A stretch of 12,314 nt of DNA from Thermoflexales bacterium (GTDB lineage: Bacteria; Chloroflexota; Anaerolineae; Fen-1058). Each line of letters starts with the position of its first letter. Within the stretch, counting starts at the first letter, position 1. The notes beneath the pieces are model-generated. The model searched no databases. It worked only from the letters and a program-made list of their open reading frames with translations, and was not told where the DNA came from. Where the stretch lies: contig JAFGFO010000325.1 of the NCBI GenBank assembly GCA_016931085.1, positions 1-12,314 of the forward strand, read 5' to 3'. Below are positions 1-9,200 of the stretch, piece by piece. The position numbers and the translations under genes are program-made.

Positions 1-86
1 TCGAGGATGTTGCCGACGTCGAGGATGTTGCCGACGTCGAGGATGTTGCCGACGTCGAGGATGTTGCCGACGTCGAGGATGTTGCC
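1..86 (-). repeat. Perfect 18-bp in-frame tandem repeat (GNILDV) in the secreted protein
   Basis: The plus-strand unit TCGAGGATGTTGCCGACG is present in four exact copies (1-18, 19-36, 37-54, 55-72), followed by the first 14 bases of a fifth (73-86). On the coding strand each unit is six codons, GNILDV, starting at residue 1944. The array is cut by the window edge, so the true copy number is unknown. Identity at every base points to recent expansion. Because the unit is a multiple of three, copy-number change would lengthen the protein without shifting the frame. Confidence 0.95.
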
Positions 87-3000
87 AGTAGCTGTTATTG
101 GTTTTGGGGGACTAAAGATCACCACGTCATAGTCCGCCGGAAGCGCTTGGCTGATCCCGCCCGCGCCGCTGAGCGTGACGCTCAATTGGCTGCCGTATTC
201 GGGCAGGTAGACCTTGTACCAGTCCAGGTCGGTAGGCGAGATGACAAAGCTGTGGTACACGCCGGCCGTGACGGTGTAGGCCTGCGGCCAGTAATTGTTA
301 GGCTCGAAGGTGTCGGTGGGCGGCCGGACGTCTGCCGGCGGCGCCATCACAAAGGCCGTGGCCGTGCGGCGCAGCGGGGGGGTCAACCCATCGTCAATCC
401 AGGCCGTGTTGGCCAGCAGTGTGGCAGGTGGGGCGGCTGCATGGACGGTGACGGCCACTTGCCGTGTGATCGGCGTCCCCATTGCCATCCGCCCGATGTT
501 CCAGGTGACGCGATGGGGGGCCGGGCTGTAGACGCCGCCGTCCGAAGCCCAGGCAAAGGTCGTGCTGAGGGGCAGCCGCTCGGTGACGATCACGTTGGGC
601 GCGGCGGCCGGGCCGGCGTTGGACAAGACCAGGGTAAAGCTCAGCCGTTGGCCAGGCTGGACGCCAAGCGGCCTGGCAAGCTGGCGCGAGGGGCCCAGGT
701 CTGGCCCCAGCACCTCGACGAGCGCCTGGGCATAGTCCACGCCAGAAGGGTTGCCGGCGCGCAGGGTGACGGTGTAGCGCCCGGCTGCCGCGTAGGCGTG
801 GGCCGGGCTGCGCTGTGTGCTGGCCGTGCCGTCGCCGAAATTCCAGGCGAACGACAGCACGTCTCCGCTGGAGGTGTTGCTAAAGACGGCCGCCTGGCCC
901 ACCGATATCTGCGTGCTGGCGCTAAAGCTGGCCGTGGGCGGTCGGATGGCGCTCAAGGCCGAGGTGTTGCCGGCTGCGTCCGTCGCGCTGGCGGTGAGAT
1001 AGCTCAAGGTGCTGGTGACGATGAAGACAAACGTGCCGCTCCTATCGGCGGTGACCGAGCCGGCAAAGTGGCGCGCCTCGTAATCGGCCGGCTTGTTGTT
1101 AAAAAGCTCAATGGTGCAGTCGGGGCAGCTTTGGCCAACCAGCCGGCCGGCGTTGGCCGCCAGGAAGGCGGGCGCGTCCAGGCTGGCGTTGCCGCCGTTA
1201 GTCAGCGTGATGCCCTCGCCGCCGTTGAGCGAGAGGCTGTTTTGTGACAGGCGGTTGCCGCTGCTGCCCGGGCCGTCCACCTGGATGCCGGCGCCGGCAT
1301 TGTACCAGATGTGATTGCGCAGCACCTGGTTGTTCGGCGCGCCGCCGGCGATCACCACACCGCCACCAGCGTTACCCAGGGGAAGTTGGCCCGATAGCGT
1401 GGTGCCAATCCGGTTGCCGGTGACGGTGTTGCTCTGCGTGCCGCTGGCCTGGATGTGCACGCCGTGTTGGCCGTTGCCGCTGATCAGGTTGCCCTCGGCC
1501 GGCACGGAGCCGCCTACGAGATTGTGGTGGGCGCCGCCGGCGATGACGATGCCGTGGAAAACGTTGGAAATGGCTGCCCTGCCGCGGATGTCTGTGCCGA
1601 TCGCGTTGCCCATCACGGCGTTGCTCGCCGCCTGGCTGCCCTCGATGCGCACGCCGCTGCCGTCATTGCCGCTGATCAGGTTGCCCTGGCCGGGGAGGCC
1701 GATCGCGTTGCCAGAGGCGTCGACGACGAGCACCCCGTTGTCTTGCAGCCCGCCCCGCCGGCCGGCCGGATCGACGCCGATCGTGTTCGAGATGACGGTG
1801 TTGCCCGCCGCGCCCGGCGCCAGGAGGATGCCTTGCCCTTCAAAGCCATAAATGGACAGGCCTTGCACGGTGTGGCTGTGACCCTGGATCGTCAGGCCGT
1901 CAAAGGCTTGCCCGCTGCCGTCCAGGGCCACTTCTGGCCCCAGCGGGTTCGTGTCTGAGATGACGCTCTGGCTGTGGCCGTCGATCAGCGTCCCCAGATC
2001 GAGGAGCGCGGGTAAAGGCTCCGAGGGTTGGATGGTCCACCAGTCTTGGCCGTAGCGCTCCCCGTCGGGCAGCTTGAAGGTGATGGTGTCCGGGCCGGGT
2101 GTGGCATTGGCGGCGTAAATGGCCTCGCGCAGCGTGCATCCGCCTGGCTCAGGCGAGCACGTCCCATCGTCCGGCCAATCGCTTGTCGTGTTCACGACCA
2201 GGCTGAGTGGGATGGCGTGCGCTGCGGGCGGCGAGTAGACGATACCGTAGAGCTCTGAGGCGTGCAGCCTGGCCTGGTTGGCGATGCTCCCGGAGGTCGT
2301 GGGTCGGCCCAGGACGCGCACGCTGAACGCGAGCGTGACCGTCTCGCCAGCGTCCAGCCCGCTCAGCGTCAGACCGATCAGGCCCGCGGCGTCGTCGTAA
2401 TAGGCGCTCGACCGTGACGTGTAGACGTAACCGTCGTACTGCGTTCCATCCGGTATCTCGTCTTGCAAAGACACCTCCCCGCTCGTGGCCGGCCCGGTGT
2501 TGGTGAAAACGACTGTATACGTGATGGTGTCGCTGACACCGACGCTCGTGCCAGGCGGGGGAGTGGCGCTTTTGCTCAGGCTGGCCTGCAAATCCGGCAC
2601 CGCCCTCACCACCAGGGGAGCGCTTGTGGCGCTGGCCTGGTCGCTGCGCACGAATGCGACGTTGGTGACCGGCGTGGTTTGGGTCAAAGTGGGATTGACC
2701 CGGACGACGAGCTGCCGGCTCGTTTCGCTGCCCGGCGGCAGCGCGCCAAGCTGCCACACGGCGGTGTGGCCCTCCAGCGTGCCCTCGGGCACGCTGGAGA
2801 TCACCGTGTTGGCCGGTGCCGTGTCGCTCAGTACCAACTGGGTCGCCGTGACAGCCCCGGCGTTGTAGATGTATGCGGTGTAGGTGAGAGGCTGCCCAAA
2901 GCCGGCCGGGTCAGGCTCGGCGTACTTGGACACTTCCAGCCTCACGAGCGGATAGAATTCGTAGGCGCCGATGTCGACCGTGCCGGTGGGAGGATTGGGG

Positions 3001-5915
3001 CGCGCCTGGCCCTCCAGGTCGGCGCCGGGCGCGGCAATCCCGCCCAAGATATTGGCACCTGCATCGATCAGCGGCGAGTCGTAGCGCAGGCGAAGGTTCC
3101 CTCGCCCGCTGTCTACAAAGAGCGGGTCGGTGAAAAGATCGTGCGTGGCGCTGGGGACGCCGCTGAAATCGATCCCGTTGGCGAACCAGTGATTATAATC
3201 GGCCGTGACGGGCAGCCCGCCCGCAGCGCGCAGCCCGGCCGCGTTGTGGTTGGTGAACGAGTTGTTGGCCACGGTGGAGGTAGCCACAGACTCGATCGTG
3301 AGCCCATCGCCCCAACTGGGATCATTGTTGGCGTGAAAGGTGTTGTTGACGATTTGGGCCGGGTAAGTGCTGGAAATGTACAGCCCGTTGCCGGCCGGGG
3401 CGCTGCCGCCGCCAGCCTGGTTGTATACAAAGACATTGTTGGTCGCTGTGAAGGCTGTTTTCAGGCAGGCCCCGCCGCCCTGGCCAGAGGCCGTGTTGCT
3501 GTTGAACACGTTCGCGTCGAGGCTGATTTGGCCACTGCCAGCGTACAGCCCGCCGCCGCTGGCCCCTGCCGCCGTCTGATTCCCCCGGAACACATTATGC
3601 CTGGCGAGCATCCGCCCCAGCCCGCCCAGGGAAAGTCCGCCGCCATTGCTGTTGGTGGCCAGGTTGTCTATGAATTGGTTCCCGTCGATCGTCAGCGCGC
3701 CGTTCGAATAAGCGTACAGCCCGCCGCCGCTGGAGGCCTGGTTGTCGGCCAGGATGTTGCCGCTGATGGTGCGGGTGGCAGTTGAATCCGTGACGTACAG
3801 CCCGCCGCCGCTGGAGGTGGCCTGGTTTTGTCTCAGTTCGTTGCCCTCGAAAACGGCCGCGCAGGCGCTGCCCATGTACACCCCGCCGCCGAACAAGTTG
3901 GCCGTGTTTTTTTCAAAGACGTTGCTGCGAATGACGGGGCTCCCGCCAGCGCAGTACAGCCCGCCCCCCACCTGGCCGGCGCGGTTGGACGTGAAACGGT
4001 TGTTTTGAATGAGGGGTGACCCGCCGGCGACGTATATGCCGCCGCCACTGTTTGCGGCGTACCCATTGCAGATGATAAAGCCGTCGATCGCCGGCGCGCT
4101 GGCGGTGATCGTTATGCCACGGCTGGCCAAGCCAGGGTCGAGATAGGTGGCGTGCCGGTCGGTGTCGCGTGTCCAGCCGGCTTCCTCGTAGCCGCCCAGC
4201 AGGGTAACCGTCAGGTTGAGCGTCAGGCTTTCGCCGTAATAACCGCGTGCCACGTACACTTTGCCGCCCTGGGCAGCCAAGCCTAACCCGCGCTGGATGG
4301 TGGCAAAGGGGCGCTCGCGCATGCCATTGCCTGTCGTGTCGTCGCCGGTCGCCTGGCTGACGTACACGCTGCTCAAGCGGGTCCACTCGTAGGCGCCCAT
4401 GTCGACGCTGCTCCCATAGCGACGCGGATAACCGTCAAAGTCATAGTCCGGGGTGCCAATCGAGGCGCCGGCGTTGATCACTGGCGAGCCGGTCGCCAGG
4501 TGATAGTCGTCGGCAGCGGGGTCGACAAACTCGGGCGAGACCGTCAGCTCGCTGGGTTCGGGGGCCGTGCCATACAAATTCTGCGTATTGGAGAAATAGT
4601 CGTTGTAGACGTGAGAAACCTCGGCGTTAGACACGTATAGCCCAGTATGATGCTCGACCATGATGTTGTTGGTGAGGGCGACTGTGCCCGTGCCGTTCAA
4701 GTAAATCGCCTGCCCGTCGAGCGCGTCGTTGCCGACCAGCGTGTTGTTGACGATCCGGCCGGTCGAGGAGATGCCGGTGACGTAAACGCCGTCGCCCCAA
4801 TACCCGCTGATCACGTCGTTGTGAGCGATGACGTTGTTGGTCAGCTCGAAGGGGGACGCGTTGGATAGGCCTAGCCCGCCGCCGTTGTGGGCGCCGATGC
4901 CGGTGTTGTAGGCGATCCAGTTGGCGTCCAGGCTGGCCGATCCATACGAGATACTCACGCCCGCCGGAGACACGGAGCTGGTGTTGTGGGTGATGCGGTT
5001 CTTGCGCATGAGCAGCGACTTGATCAAGCTGGCATTGACGCCGCCGGCACCATTGGCTCGGATGGTGTTGTCGTTCAAGACAATCGTGCCTGTGAGGACA
5101 GACGCGTTGAATATACCGATGCCGCTGCCGCCGTTGAATTCTACCGTGTTCGCCTCGAATACCCCGCTGGCGCCATTGGTATAGATGCCGTATGTCGAGT
5201 GATCGTGTACGTGATTGCTGGTAAACGTAAAGATGCCGCCTTCGATGTGCAAGCCAAGGCCAGAATTGTCGTAGCCATAATTGTTGTAGACGGCGTTGTG
5301 GGTGGCTGTCACGTGAGCGTTTGCCGCGTGTACGCCTGAGCCATAGTAGTACTCCACCAGATCGGCCCGGCCGTTGTCGTGGATGAGGTTGTCGACGACG
5401 TGAACCTGCGCGGCGGGCCTGATGTCGATCCCGTGCGGCAGCCCGCCGGTGATTTCAAAGCCCTCGATGTGCGCCTGGGTGCCTGTCAGGATCGTGAAAA
5501 TAGAAGCCGCCAGCCTGCCATAGACGGTGGTGTAGCTGCCGGGGTCGCGTTCCCACGTGCCGGGCTGGCAGCCGCCCAGCAGGGTGGCTGCCTTGTCGAC
5601 GATGAGCGTCTCGGTGTACACGCCTTGGGCGACGTAGACCATGCCCGTGCCGGTGAGCAGCGACAACGCGTGGCCGATGCTCTGGCACGGCCGCTCGCGC
5701 AAGCAGCCGCTGGCGTCGTCGCCCGTGGCGCTGACGTACAGCGCGACATCGGCTGGCGAGGCGGCCTCGTTGGCCGCGCTCCCACTGCTGCCTTCGGCCG
5801 GGTAGGACGCGCGCGAATCGGCTGCCGCTGGCCCGCTTCCCAACAGGAGAAGTAACAAGCCGAGAGCGAGAGCCGTCAAAGAAACAGTTGTAAACAGAGC
5901 GATCGTGCGTTTCAT
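1..5915 (-). CDS. Giant secreted multidomain beta-helix / DUF11 / CSLREA / PKD / PPC protein, 3' partial
   Basis: An open frame of 1971 codons without a stop, continuing past the left edge. The ATG at 5915 follows AAAGGAGA at a 5-nt spacing. Residues 1-32 are a signal peptide (MKR, Leu-rich core, cleavage likely after AAA32). Residues 56-511 and about 515-987 are two beta-helix modules, each opening with YVS..TGDD and closing with VDMGAYEW or VDIGAYEF. DUF11-like domains lie at about 990-1105, 1106-1225 and 1739-1855. A CSLREA-type segment (CTLREA at 1260-1265) leads a third beta-helix, about 1275-1580, rich in GNLISGN and IGT motifs. An Ig-like stretch follows to about 1655, then PKD 1659-1737 (WNFGDG). 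A bacterial pre-peptidase C-terminal-like domain starts at D1868 (DTFEPNN), and GNILDV repeats start at G1944. No catalytic residues are evident. Family knowledge suggests a surface or extracellular adhesive or glycan-binding protein; the ligand is unknown and the anchor lies outside the window. Confidence 0.9.
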   Translation of the reverse strand, partial: MKRTIALFTTVSLTALALGLLLLLLGSGPAAADSRASYPAEGSSGSAANEAASPADVALYVSATGDDASGCLRERPCQSIGHALSLLTGTGMVYVAQGVYTETLIVDKAATLLGGCQPGTWERDPGSYTTVYGRLAASIFTILTGTQAHIEGFEITGGLPHGIDIRPAAQVHVVDNLIHDNGRADLVEYYYGSGVHAANAHVTATHNAVYNNYGYDNSGLGLHIEGGIFTFTSNHVHDHSTYGIYTNGASGVFEANTVEFNGGSGIGIFNASVLTGTIVLNDNTIRANGAGGVNASLIKSLLMRKNRITHNTSSVSPAGVSISYGSASLDANWIAYNTGIGAHNGGGLGLSNASPFELTNNVIAHNDVISGYWGDGVYVTGISSTGRIVNNTLVGNDALDGQAIYLNGTGTVALTNNIMVEHHTGLYVSNAEVSHVYNDYFSNTQNLYGTAPEPSELTVSPEFVDPAADDYHLATGSPVINAGASIGTPDYDFDGYPRRYGSSVDMGAYEWTRLSSVYVSQATGDDTTGNGMRERPFATIQRGLGLAAQGGKVYVARGYYGESLTLNLTVTLLGGYEEAGWTRDTDRHATYLDPGLASRGITITASAPAIDGFIICNGYAANSGGGIYVAGGSPLIQNNRFTSNRAGQVGGGLYCAGGSPVIRSNVFEKNTANLFGGGVYMGSACAAVFEGNELRQNQATSSGGGLYVTDSTATRTISGNILADNQASSGGGLYAYSNGALTIDGNQFIDNLATNSNGGGLSLGGLGRMLARHNVFRGNQTAAGASGGGLYAGSGQISLDANVFNSNTASGQGGGACLKTAFTATNNVFVYNQAGGGSAPAGNGLYISSTYPAQIVNNTFHANNDPSWGDGLTIESVATSTVANNSFTNHNAAGLRAAGGLPVTADYNHWFANGIDFSGVPSATHDLFTDPLFVDSGRGNLRLRYDSPLIDAGANILGGIAAPGADLEGQARPNPPTGTVDIGAYEFYPLVRLEVSKYAEPDPAGFGQPLTYTAYIYNAGAVTATQLVLSDTAPANTVISSVPEGTLEGHTAVWQLGALPPGSETSRQLVVRVNPTLTQTTPVTNVAFVRSDQASATSAPLVVRAVPDLQASLSKSATPPPGTSVGVSDTITYTVVFTNTGPATSGEVSLQDEIPDGTQYDGYVYTSRSSAYYDDAAGLIGLTLSGLDAGETVTLAFSVRVLGRPTTSGSIANQARLHASELYGIVYSPPAAHAIPLSLVVNTTSDWPDDGTCSPEPGGCTLREAIYAANATPGPDTITFKLPDGERYGQDWWTIQPSEPLPALLDLGTLIDGHSQSVISDTNPLGPEVALDGSGQAFDGLTIQGHSHTVQGLSIYGFEGQGILLAPGAAGNTVISNTIGVDPAGRRGGLQDNGVLVVDASGNAIGLPGQGNLISGNDGSGVRIEGSQAASNAVMGNAIGTDIRGRAAISNVFHGIVIAGGAHHNLVGGSVPAEGNLISGNGQHGVHIQASGTQSNTVTGNRIGTTLSGQLPLGNAGGGVVIAGGAPNNQVLRNHIWYNAGAGIQVDGPGSSGNRLSQNSLSLNGGEGITLTNGGNASLDAPAFLAANAGRLVGQSCPDCTIELFNNKPADYEARHFAGSVTADRSGTFVFIVTSTLSYLTASATDAAGNTSALSAIRPPTASFSASTQISVGQAAVFSNTSSGDVLSFAWNFGDGTASTQRSPAHAYAAAGRYTVTLRAGNPSGVDYAQALVEVLGPDLGPSRQLARPLGVQPGQRLSFTLVLSNAGPAAAPNVIVTERLPLSTTFAWASDGGVYSPAPHRVTWNIGRMAMGTPITRQVAVTVHAAAPPATLLANTAWIDDGLTPPLRRTATAFVMAPPADVRPPTDTFEPNNYWPQAYTVTAGVYHSFVISPTDLDWYKVYLPEYGSQLSVTLSGAGGISQALPADYDVVIFSPPKPITATGNILDVGNILDVGNILDVGNILDVGNIL
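3543..3814 (-). repeat. Three identical 20-bp repeats encoding the GGGLY turn of the second beta-helix
   Basis: GTACAGCCCGCCGCCGCTGG occurs exactly at 3543-3562, 3714-3733 and 3795-3814 on the plus strand, spaced 171 and 81 bp, both multiples of three. On the coding strand each encodes a Ser-Gly-Gly-Gly-Leu-Tyr turn of the beta-helix. Weaker relatives continue to about 4040 (GGGVYM, GGGLYC, GGGIYV). The repeats reflect internal duplication of beta-helix coils rather than a mobile element. Confidence 0.8.
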
Positions 5916-5919
5916 TGTG

Positions 5920-5927
5920 TCTCCTTT
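5920..5927 (-). promoter_or_regulatory. Strong Shine-Dalgarno site of the secreted protein
   Basis: The minus strand reads AAAGGAGA and then ACACA-ATG or shorter, with five bases between AAAGGAG and the ATG at 5915. This fixes the start codon and fits the signal peptide that begins directly with MKRT. Confidence 0.8.
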
Positions 5928-5981
5928 CCATCCAGAATCACAGTCTCTAAAAGCCTTGATAATAGAGTTTATAGGAGTTTA

Positions 5982-6071
5982 GCCACGAATTTCGCGAATG
6001 GTCACGAATTATTATAAAAATTGGTGAAAATTCGTGCAACCTGTCCTGAGCATAGTCGAAGGATTCGTGGC
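5982..6071. repeat. Composite intergenic inverted-repeat element
   Basis: The outer arms GCCACGAAT (5982-5990) and ATTCGTGGC (6063-6071) are perfect inverted repeats of 9 bp. Inside them CACGAATT (6003-6010) and AATTCGTG (6029-6036) form a second pair around an 18-base, AT-rich loop. Short direct repeats of ACGAATT also occur. A 26-base segment at 6037-6062 (CCTGTCCTGAGC...TCGAAGG) lies inside, flanked on both sides by ATTCGTG (6030-6036 and 6063-6069). The low GC and nested symmetry set it apart from both genes. It resembles dispersed intergenic repeats of environmental bacteria; whether it is mobile, a transcription end or both cannot be told from one copy. Confidence 0.65.
6011..6039 (-). 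promoter_or_regulatory. Candidate promoter of the secreted protein gene
   Basis: On the minus strand TATAAT (6011-6016) is preceded, after a 17-base spacer, by TTGCAC (6034-6039). The -10 is perfect and the -35 matches TTGACA at three of six positions. Transcription would start near 6004, giving a leader of about 90 bases before the ATG at 5915. The site lies inside the inverted-repeat element, so the gene may depend on an outward promoter in the repeat. The match could be chance in an AT-rich stretch. Confidence 0.35.
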
Positions 6072-6111
6072 AAAAATAAATCCCTATAATGTCTAATATA
6101 CACCATCGAGT

Positions 6112-6215
6112 TCTCTATCTGATCTCTATTCCCTCTCTTTATCTCCGCTTCGCATCCTCTCTCTATCTGACATCTCTATCTCTATCTGGCGAACGCAAGG
6201 CTTTCGTCTCTATCT
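6112..6215. repeat. Degenerate TCTCTATC(T) low-complexity tract
   Basis: TCTCTATCT or near copies occur at 6112-6120, 6123-6130, 6160-6168, 6172-6189 (overlapping) and 6207-6215, linked by other pyrimidine-rich sequence. The tract spans the stop codon of the cyclase gene (6163-6165) and supplies its last residues, DRDRDVR, from repeated GATAGA codons. It looks like a decayed microsatellite. Confidence 0.7.
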
Positions 6216-9200
6216 GTTCTTCTTCCGCCTGTCTCAAATCCCACTGGGCGTCTACCCGCCGGAAGATGGTAGTCGCTTCTTCCAGTGTTTCCTGCGCCTC
6301 GTTTACCTGCCCCTGGTCGCGCCGCAGGCGAGCCAGCTCCAGGATCGTCTGTCCCAACTGCCTCTGCAAGTTCAGCTCTTGCAGGATGGCCCGGCTTTGT
6401 CGCAGCACCTCCTTGGCTTGCTCCCATTCGCCGCGCAGCCTGTGCAGCCGCCCCAGCGTGCACCACGCCTCGCCAGCCACGTCGCGCTGGCCCTGTTCTT
6501 CGGCCAGTTGGAGCGCGCGCCTGGCCCATTCTTCTCCCACATCAAATTCGCCCTTGGTAAGGTATACTTCTGCGTACGAACGGCTCAAGCGCGGAGATAA
6601 ATTCTGGATGCCGGTTTTTTCGGCCAGGGCGAGGCCTTTTTGGATGTATTCGACCGCCAGGTCGACTTGCCCCAGGCGTAGATGAGCTTCGCCCAAGCCA
6701 TCTTGAGCGCCTAGAGTGATCTGGTGTCGCCCGCTTTCCAGGCCGATCTGTTCAGCTTGCTTCAGGGCCAGGATGGCGCTATTCAGATCAGCGCCTTGCC
6801 ATAGGTAGATATTGCCCAGGTTGTTATATACAAATCCGACACCGGTTGCATCTCCAATTTCACGTCGCAGATGCAAACTCTGTTGATAATATCTAAGACT
6901 AGCATCCCAATCACATTCATGGCTATATGCAACACCTAAATTGGAATAAGCCTTGGAAGCGCCAAGCTTGTCGCCCAGCCGCTCGTAGAGTGAAGCGCTT
7001 TGTTGGCCATACTCAATAGCCGCTTTGTTGTCCCCACACATATACCTGATAACAGCAAATAGATTATAGATTTGTGCCAACTCGGCGGGAAAGTCGTATT
7101 TCTGCACCGCCTGTAGAGCCTTGGAAGCCCACTCCATGGCCAATTCCAAGTCACCACGTCGTGTGTGTGTCAAACTGCCTTGCACGTACAGTCGTGCCAT
7201 TTCCTGGGCTGAGGCAGGCTCATCGCCATGCGCGGCAAGGAATTGGAGGCCGCTCTCCAGATGCTCGAAGGCGGCTGGGATGTCCCCCTGCTGCTCGCGC
7301 ACTCGCCCCATCTTGCGGTGCAGCCTCGCCAGGGGTAGGTAGGTGTCCTCACACGCCTGCGACTCTAGCGCGGCGTAAGCCTGCTCGTAATGGGCGTTGG
7401 CCCGCTCAAACTCGCCGGCCAGGTCGTCCAGGTCACCCAATCCCTCGTGGATGGCGGCCAACGTGCTGGCGCCAGCCTGGGGCACGCGTGCGGCAACCCC
7501 CAACGCCTTGCTGAAAAACTCGCGCGCGGCGTCGTTGGCGTAATCCTTGGCCGCCTGCTGCCCGGCCAGCGTAAAGTATTCGAGCTGCCTGGCGTAATTC
7601 TCGGTGCGCTCGTAGTGATAGGCCAGCAGGGCATAATGCGGTGACAGCTCGGCCGCGTAGGTGCGCTCGTACCAACGCGCCACAGCCTCGTGCAGGGCAC
7701 GCCGCTGGGCAAACAGCAGCGATTCGTAGGTCACCTCGCGCGTGATGAGGTGCTTGAAGAGATAGGCCAGCACCGGCTCGGGGATTTCAAGCTGTGTCAG
7801 GTCGCGCTGCTCCAGCTTGTCCAGTTGCTCGAGCAAGGTGAGATCGTCCAGGATGACCGTGGGCGGGTAGGCCCCGCGCAGCACCGGCATGTGGAATTCT
7901 TGCCCGATGACCGAGGCCACCTTGAGCGTGAGCCGGCTGCCCTCGTCGAGCTGGTCGATGCGCCCCTGTACCAGTTTTTCGACCGTGTCGGGAATCTGGA
8001 TCTGCGCCATCTCGCCGCTCACGAGCAGCTCGCCGCTGTCGGGGTCGCGCGTGAGCGCGCCGCTTTCGCGGAGTGCCCTGGCGATCTCTTCGACGAAAAA
8101 GGGATTGCCCTGGCCGCGCTCCACGACGAGCTGCTCGATTTCGGGCGGAAGGGCCGTCACGCCCAGCGAGGCGCTGGCCAACTCTGACCCCTGCCCGGCC
8201 GGCAGAGGCCCCAACTGGAGCAGGCTGTGGGCCGGCAGCCCGCGCAGCGCGGCGTAGGCTGGCGGCAGGGGCGGCAAGTGCGGGCGCTGAACGATCAGGA
8301 TACACAGAGCCTCATCCGCCAGCTCGCGCACCACGTGAGCAGCCAGCTCTAGCGACAGCGGGTCAGCCCACTGGGCGTCTTCGATGACGATCAGCAAGGA
8401 CGCCCCGGCCTGACCGTTCTGGCTCGCCTCTTCCCCTTCCCCGCGCGAGAGGGGGTGTAGGCGGGTAGGCCCGAGCCAGGCGCGCAGTAGCGCGGTCACC
8501 AGCTCGAACGCCCCGTCGTGGCGCAGGCGGGCGTCGAGGTGGCGCGTCAGCTCGTTGTCAGCGATAGGCAGGCGCAACACCGGCCCCAGCAGTGGCAGGC
8601 GCTCCACGAGCTGGGCGTCGATGGCGCGCAGCGCACTCGCTGCGCTCGCGACCTGCGCTTCGGGGCTTGCACCAGGCTGCACGTCCAACGCCTTGCGCAG
8701 CAGCTCGCTCCATGGCAGGTAGGGTGTCTGTGCCCCGATGCTCTGGCAGACGCCGGCCAAGACGTTCCAGCCGGCCTCTAGCGCTCGCAGCCGCAGCTCG
8801 ATGGCCAGCCGCGTTTTGCCCACCCCGGCTTCGCCTTCCAGCGTGACGAGTTGGGCCTGTTGGCGGCCGGCCAGCTCGAGTTTTTGGAGCAATCTGGCCA
8901 GCTCGTCTTGCCGCCCGATTAGCCTTCCCCCGCCGGCGCGCGCCAGCTCGTCGGCCTGCTCGCCGTCGAGGGAGTAGATCGGCGCCGGCTCGGCAATGCC
9001 CTTGAGCTTGACCGGCGGCAGGCTGGTGTAGGCGATGGCCCGCGACGAGAGCGCCACGGTGTCCTGGTCGGCCAGGATTTGCCCGGCGGTTGCGGTCTGC
9101 ATCAGCCGCGCGGCGCGGTTGACGGCGGCGCCGATCGTCGTGTAGCGCTTGCGCAGGGGGGCACCCACCGTGCCGGCAAACACCTGGCCGGTGGCAAGCC

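Noticed and set aside
1..86. Possible CRISPR array
   Set aside because: The 18-bp units are directly contiguous with no spacers and are in frame with a coding sequence.
147..1247. Plus-strand open frame of 366 codons
   Set aside because: Its translation is Gly/Arg/Ala-rich with no domain pattern, and it lies antisense to PKD, DUF11 and PPC domains of the minus-strand secreted protein, which explain the sequence fully.
2463..3785. Plus-strand open frame of 440 codons
   Set aside because: Antisense shadow of the second beta-helix and DUF11 domains; composition is typical of high-GC antisense frames and there is no ribosome site.
1..5915. Possible frameshifts in the long secreted-protein gene
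   Set aside because: Domains run in one frame from the ATG at 5915 to the repeat at 86 (5829 bases, exactly divisible by three), with no stop and no loss of motif register.
5982..6071. Intrinsic terminator of the cyclase gene
   Set aside because: The stems are AT-rich with long loops and there is no GC-rich stem followed by a T-run on the minus strand; kept only as a repeat element.
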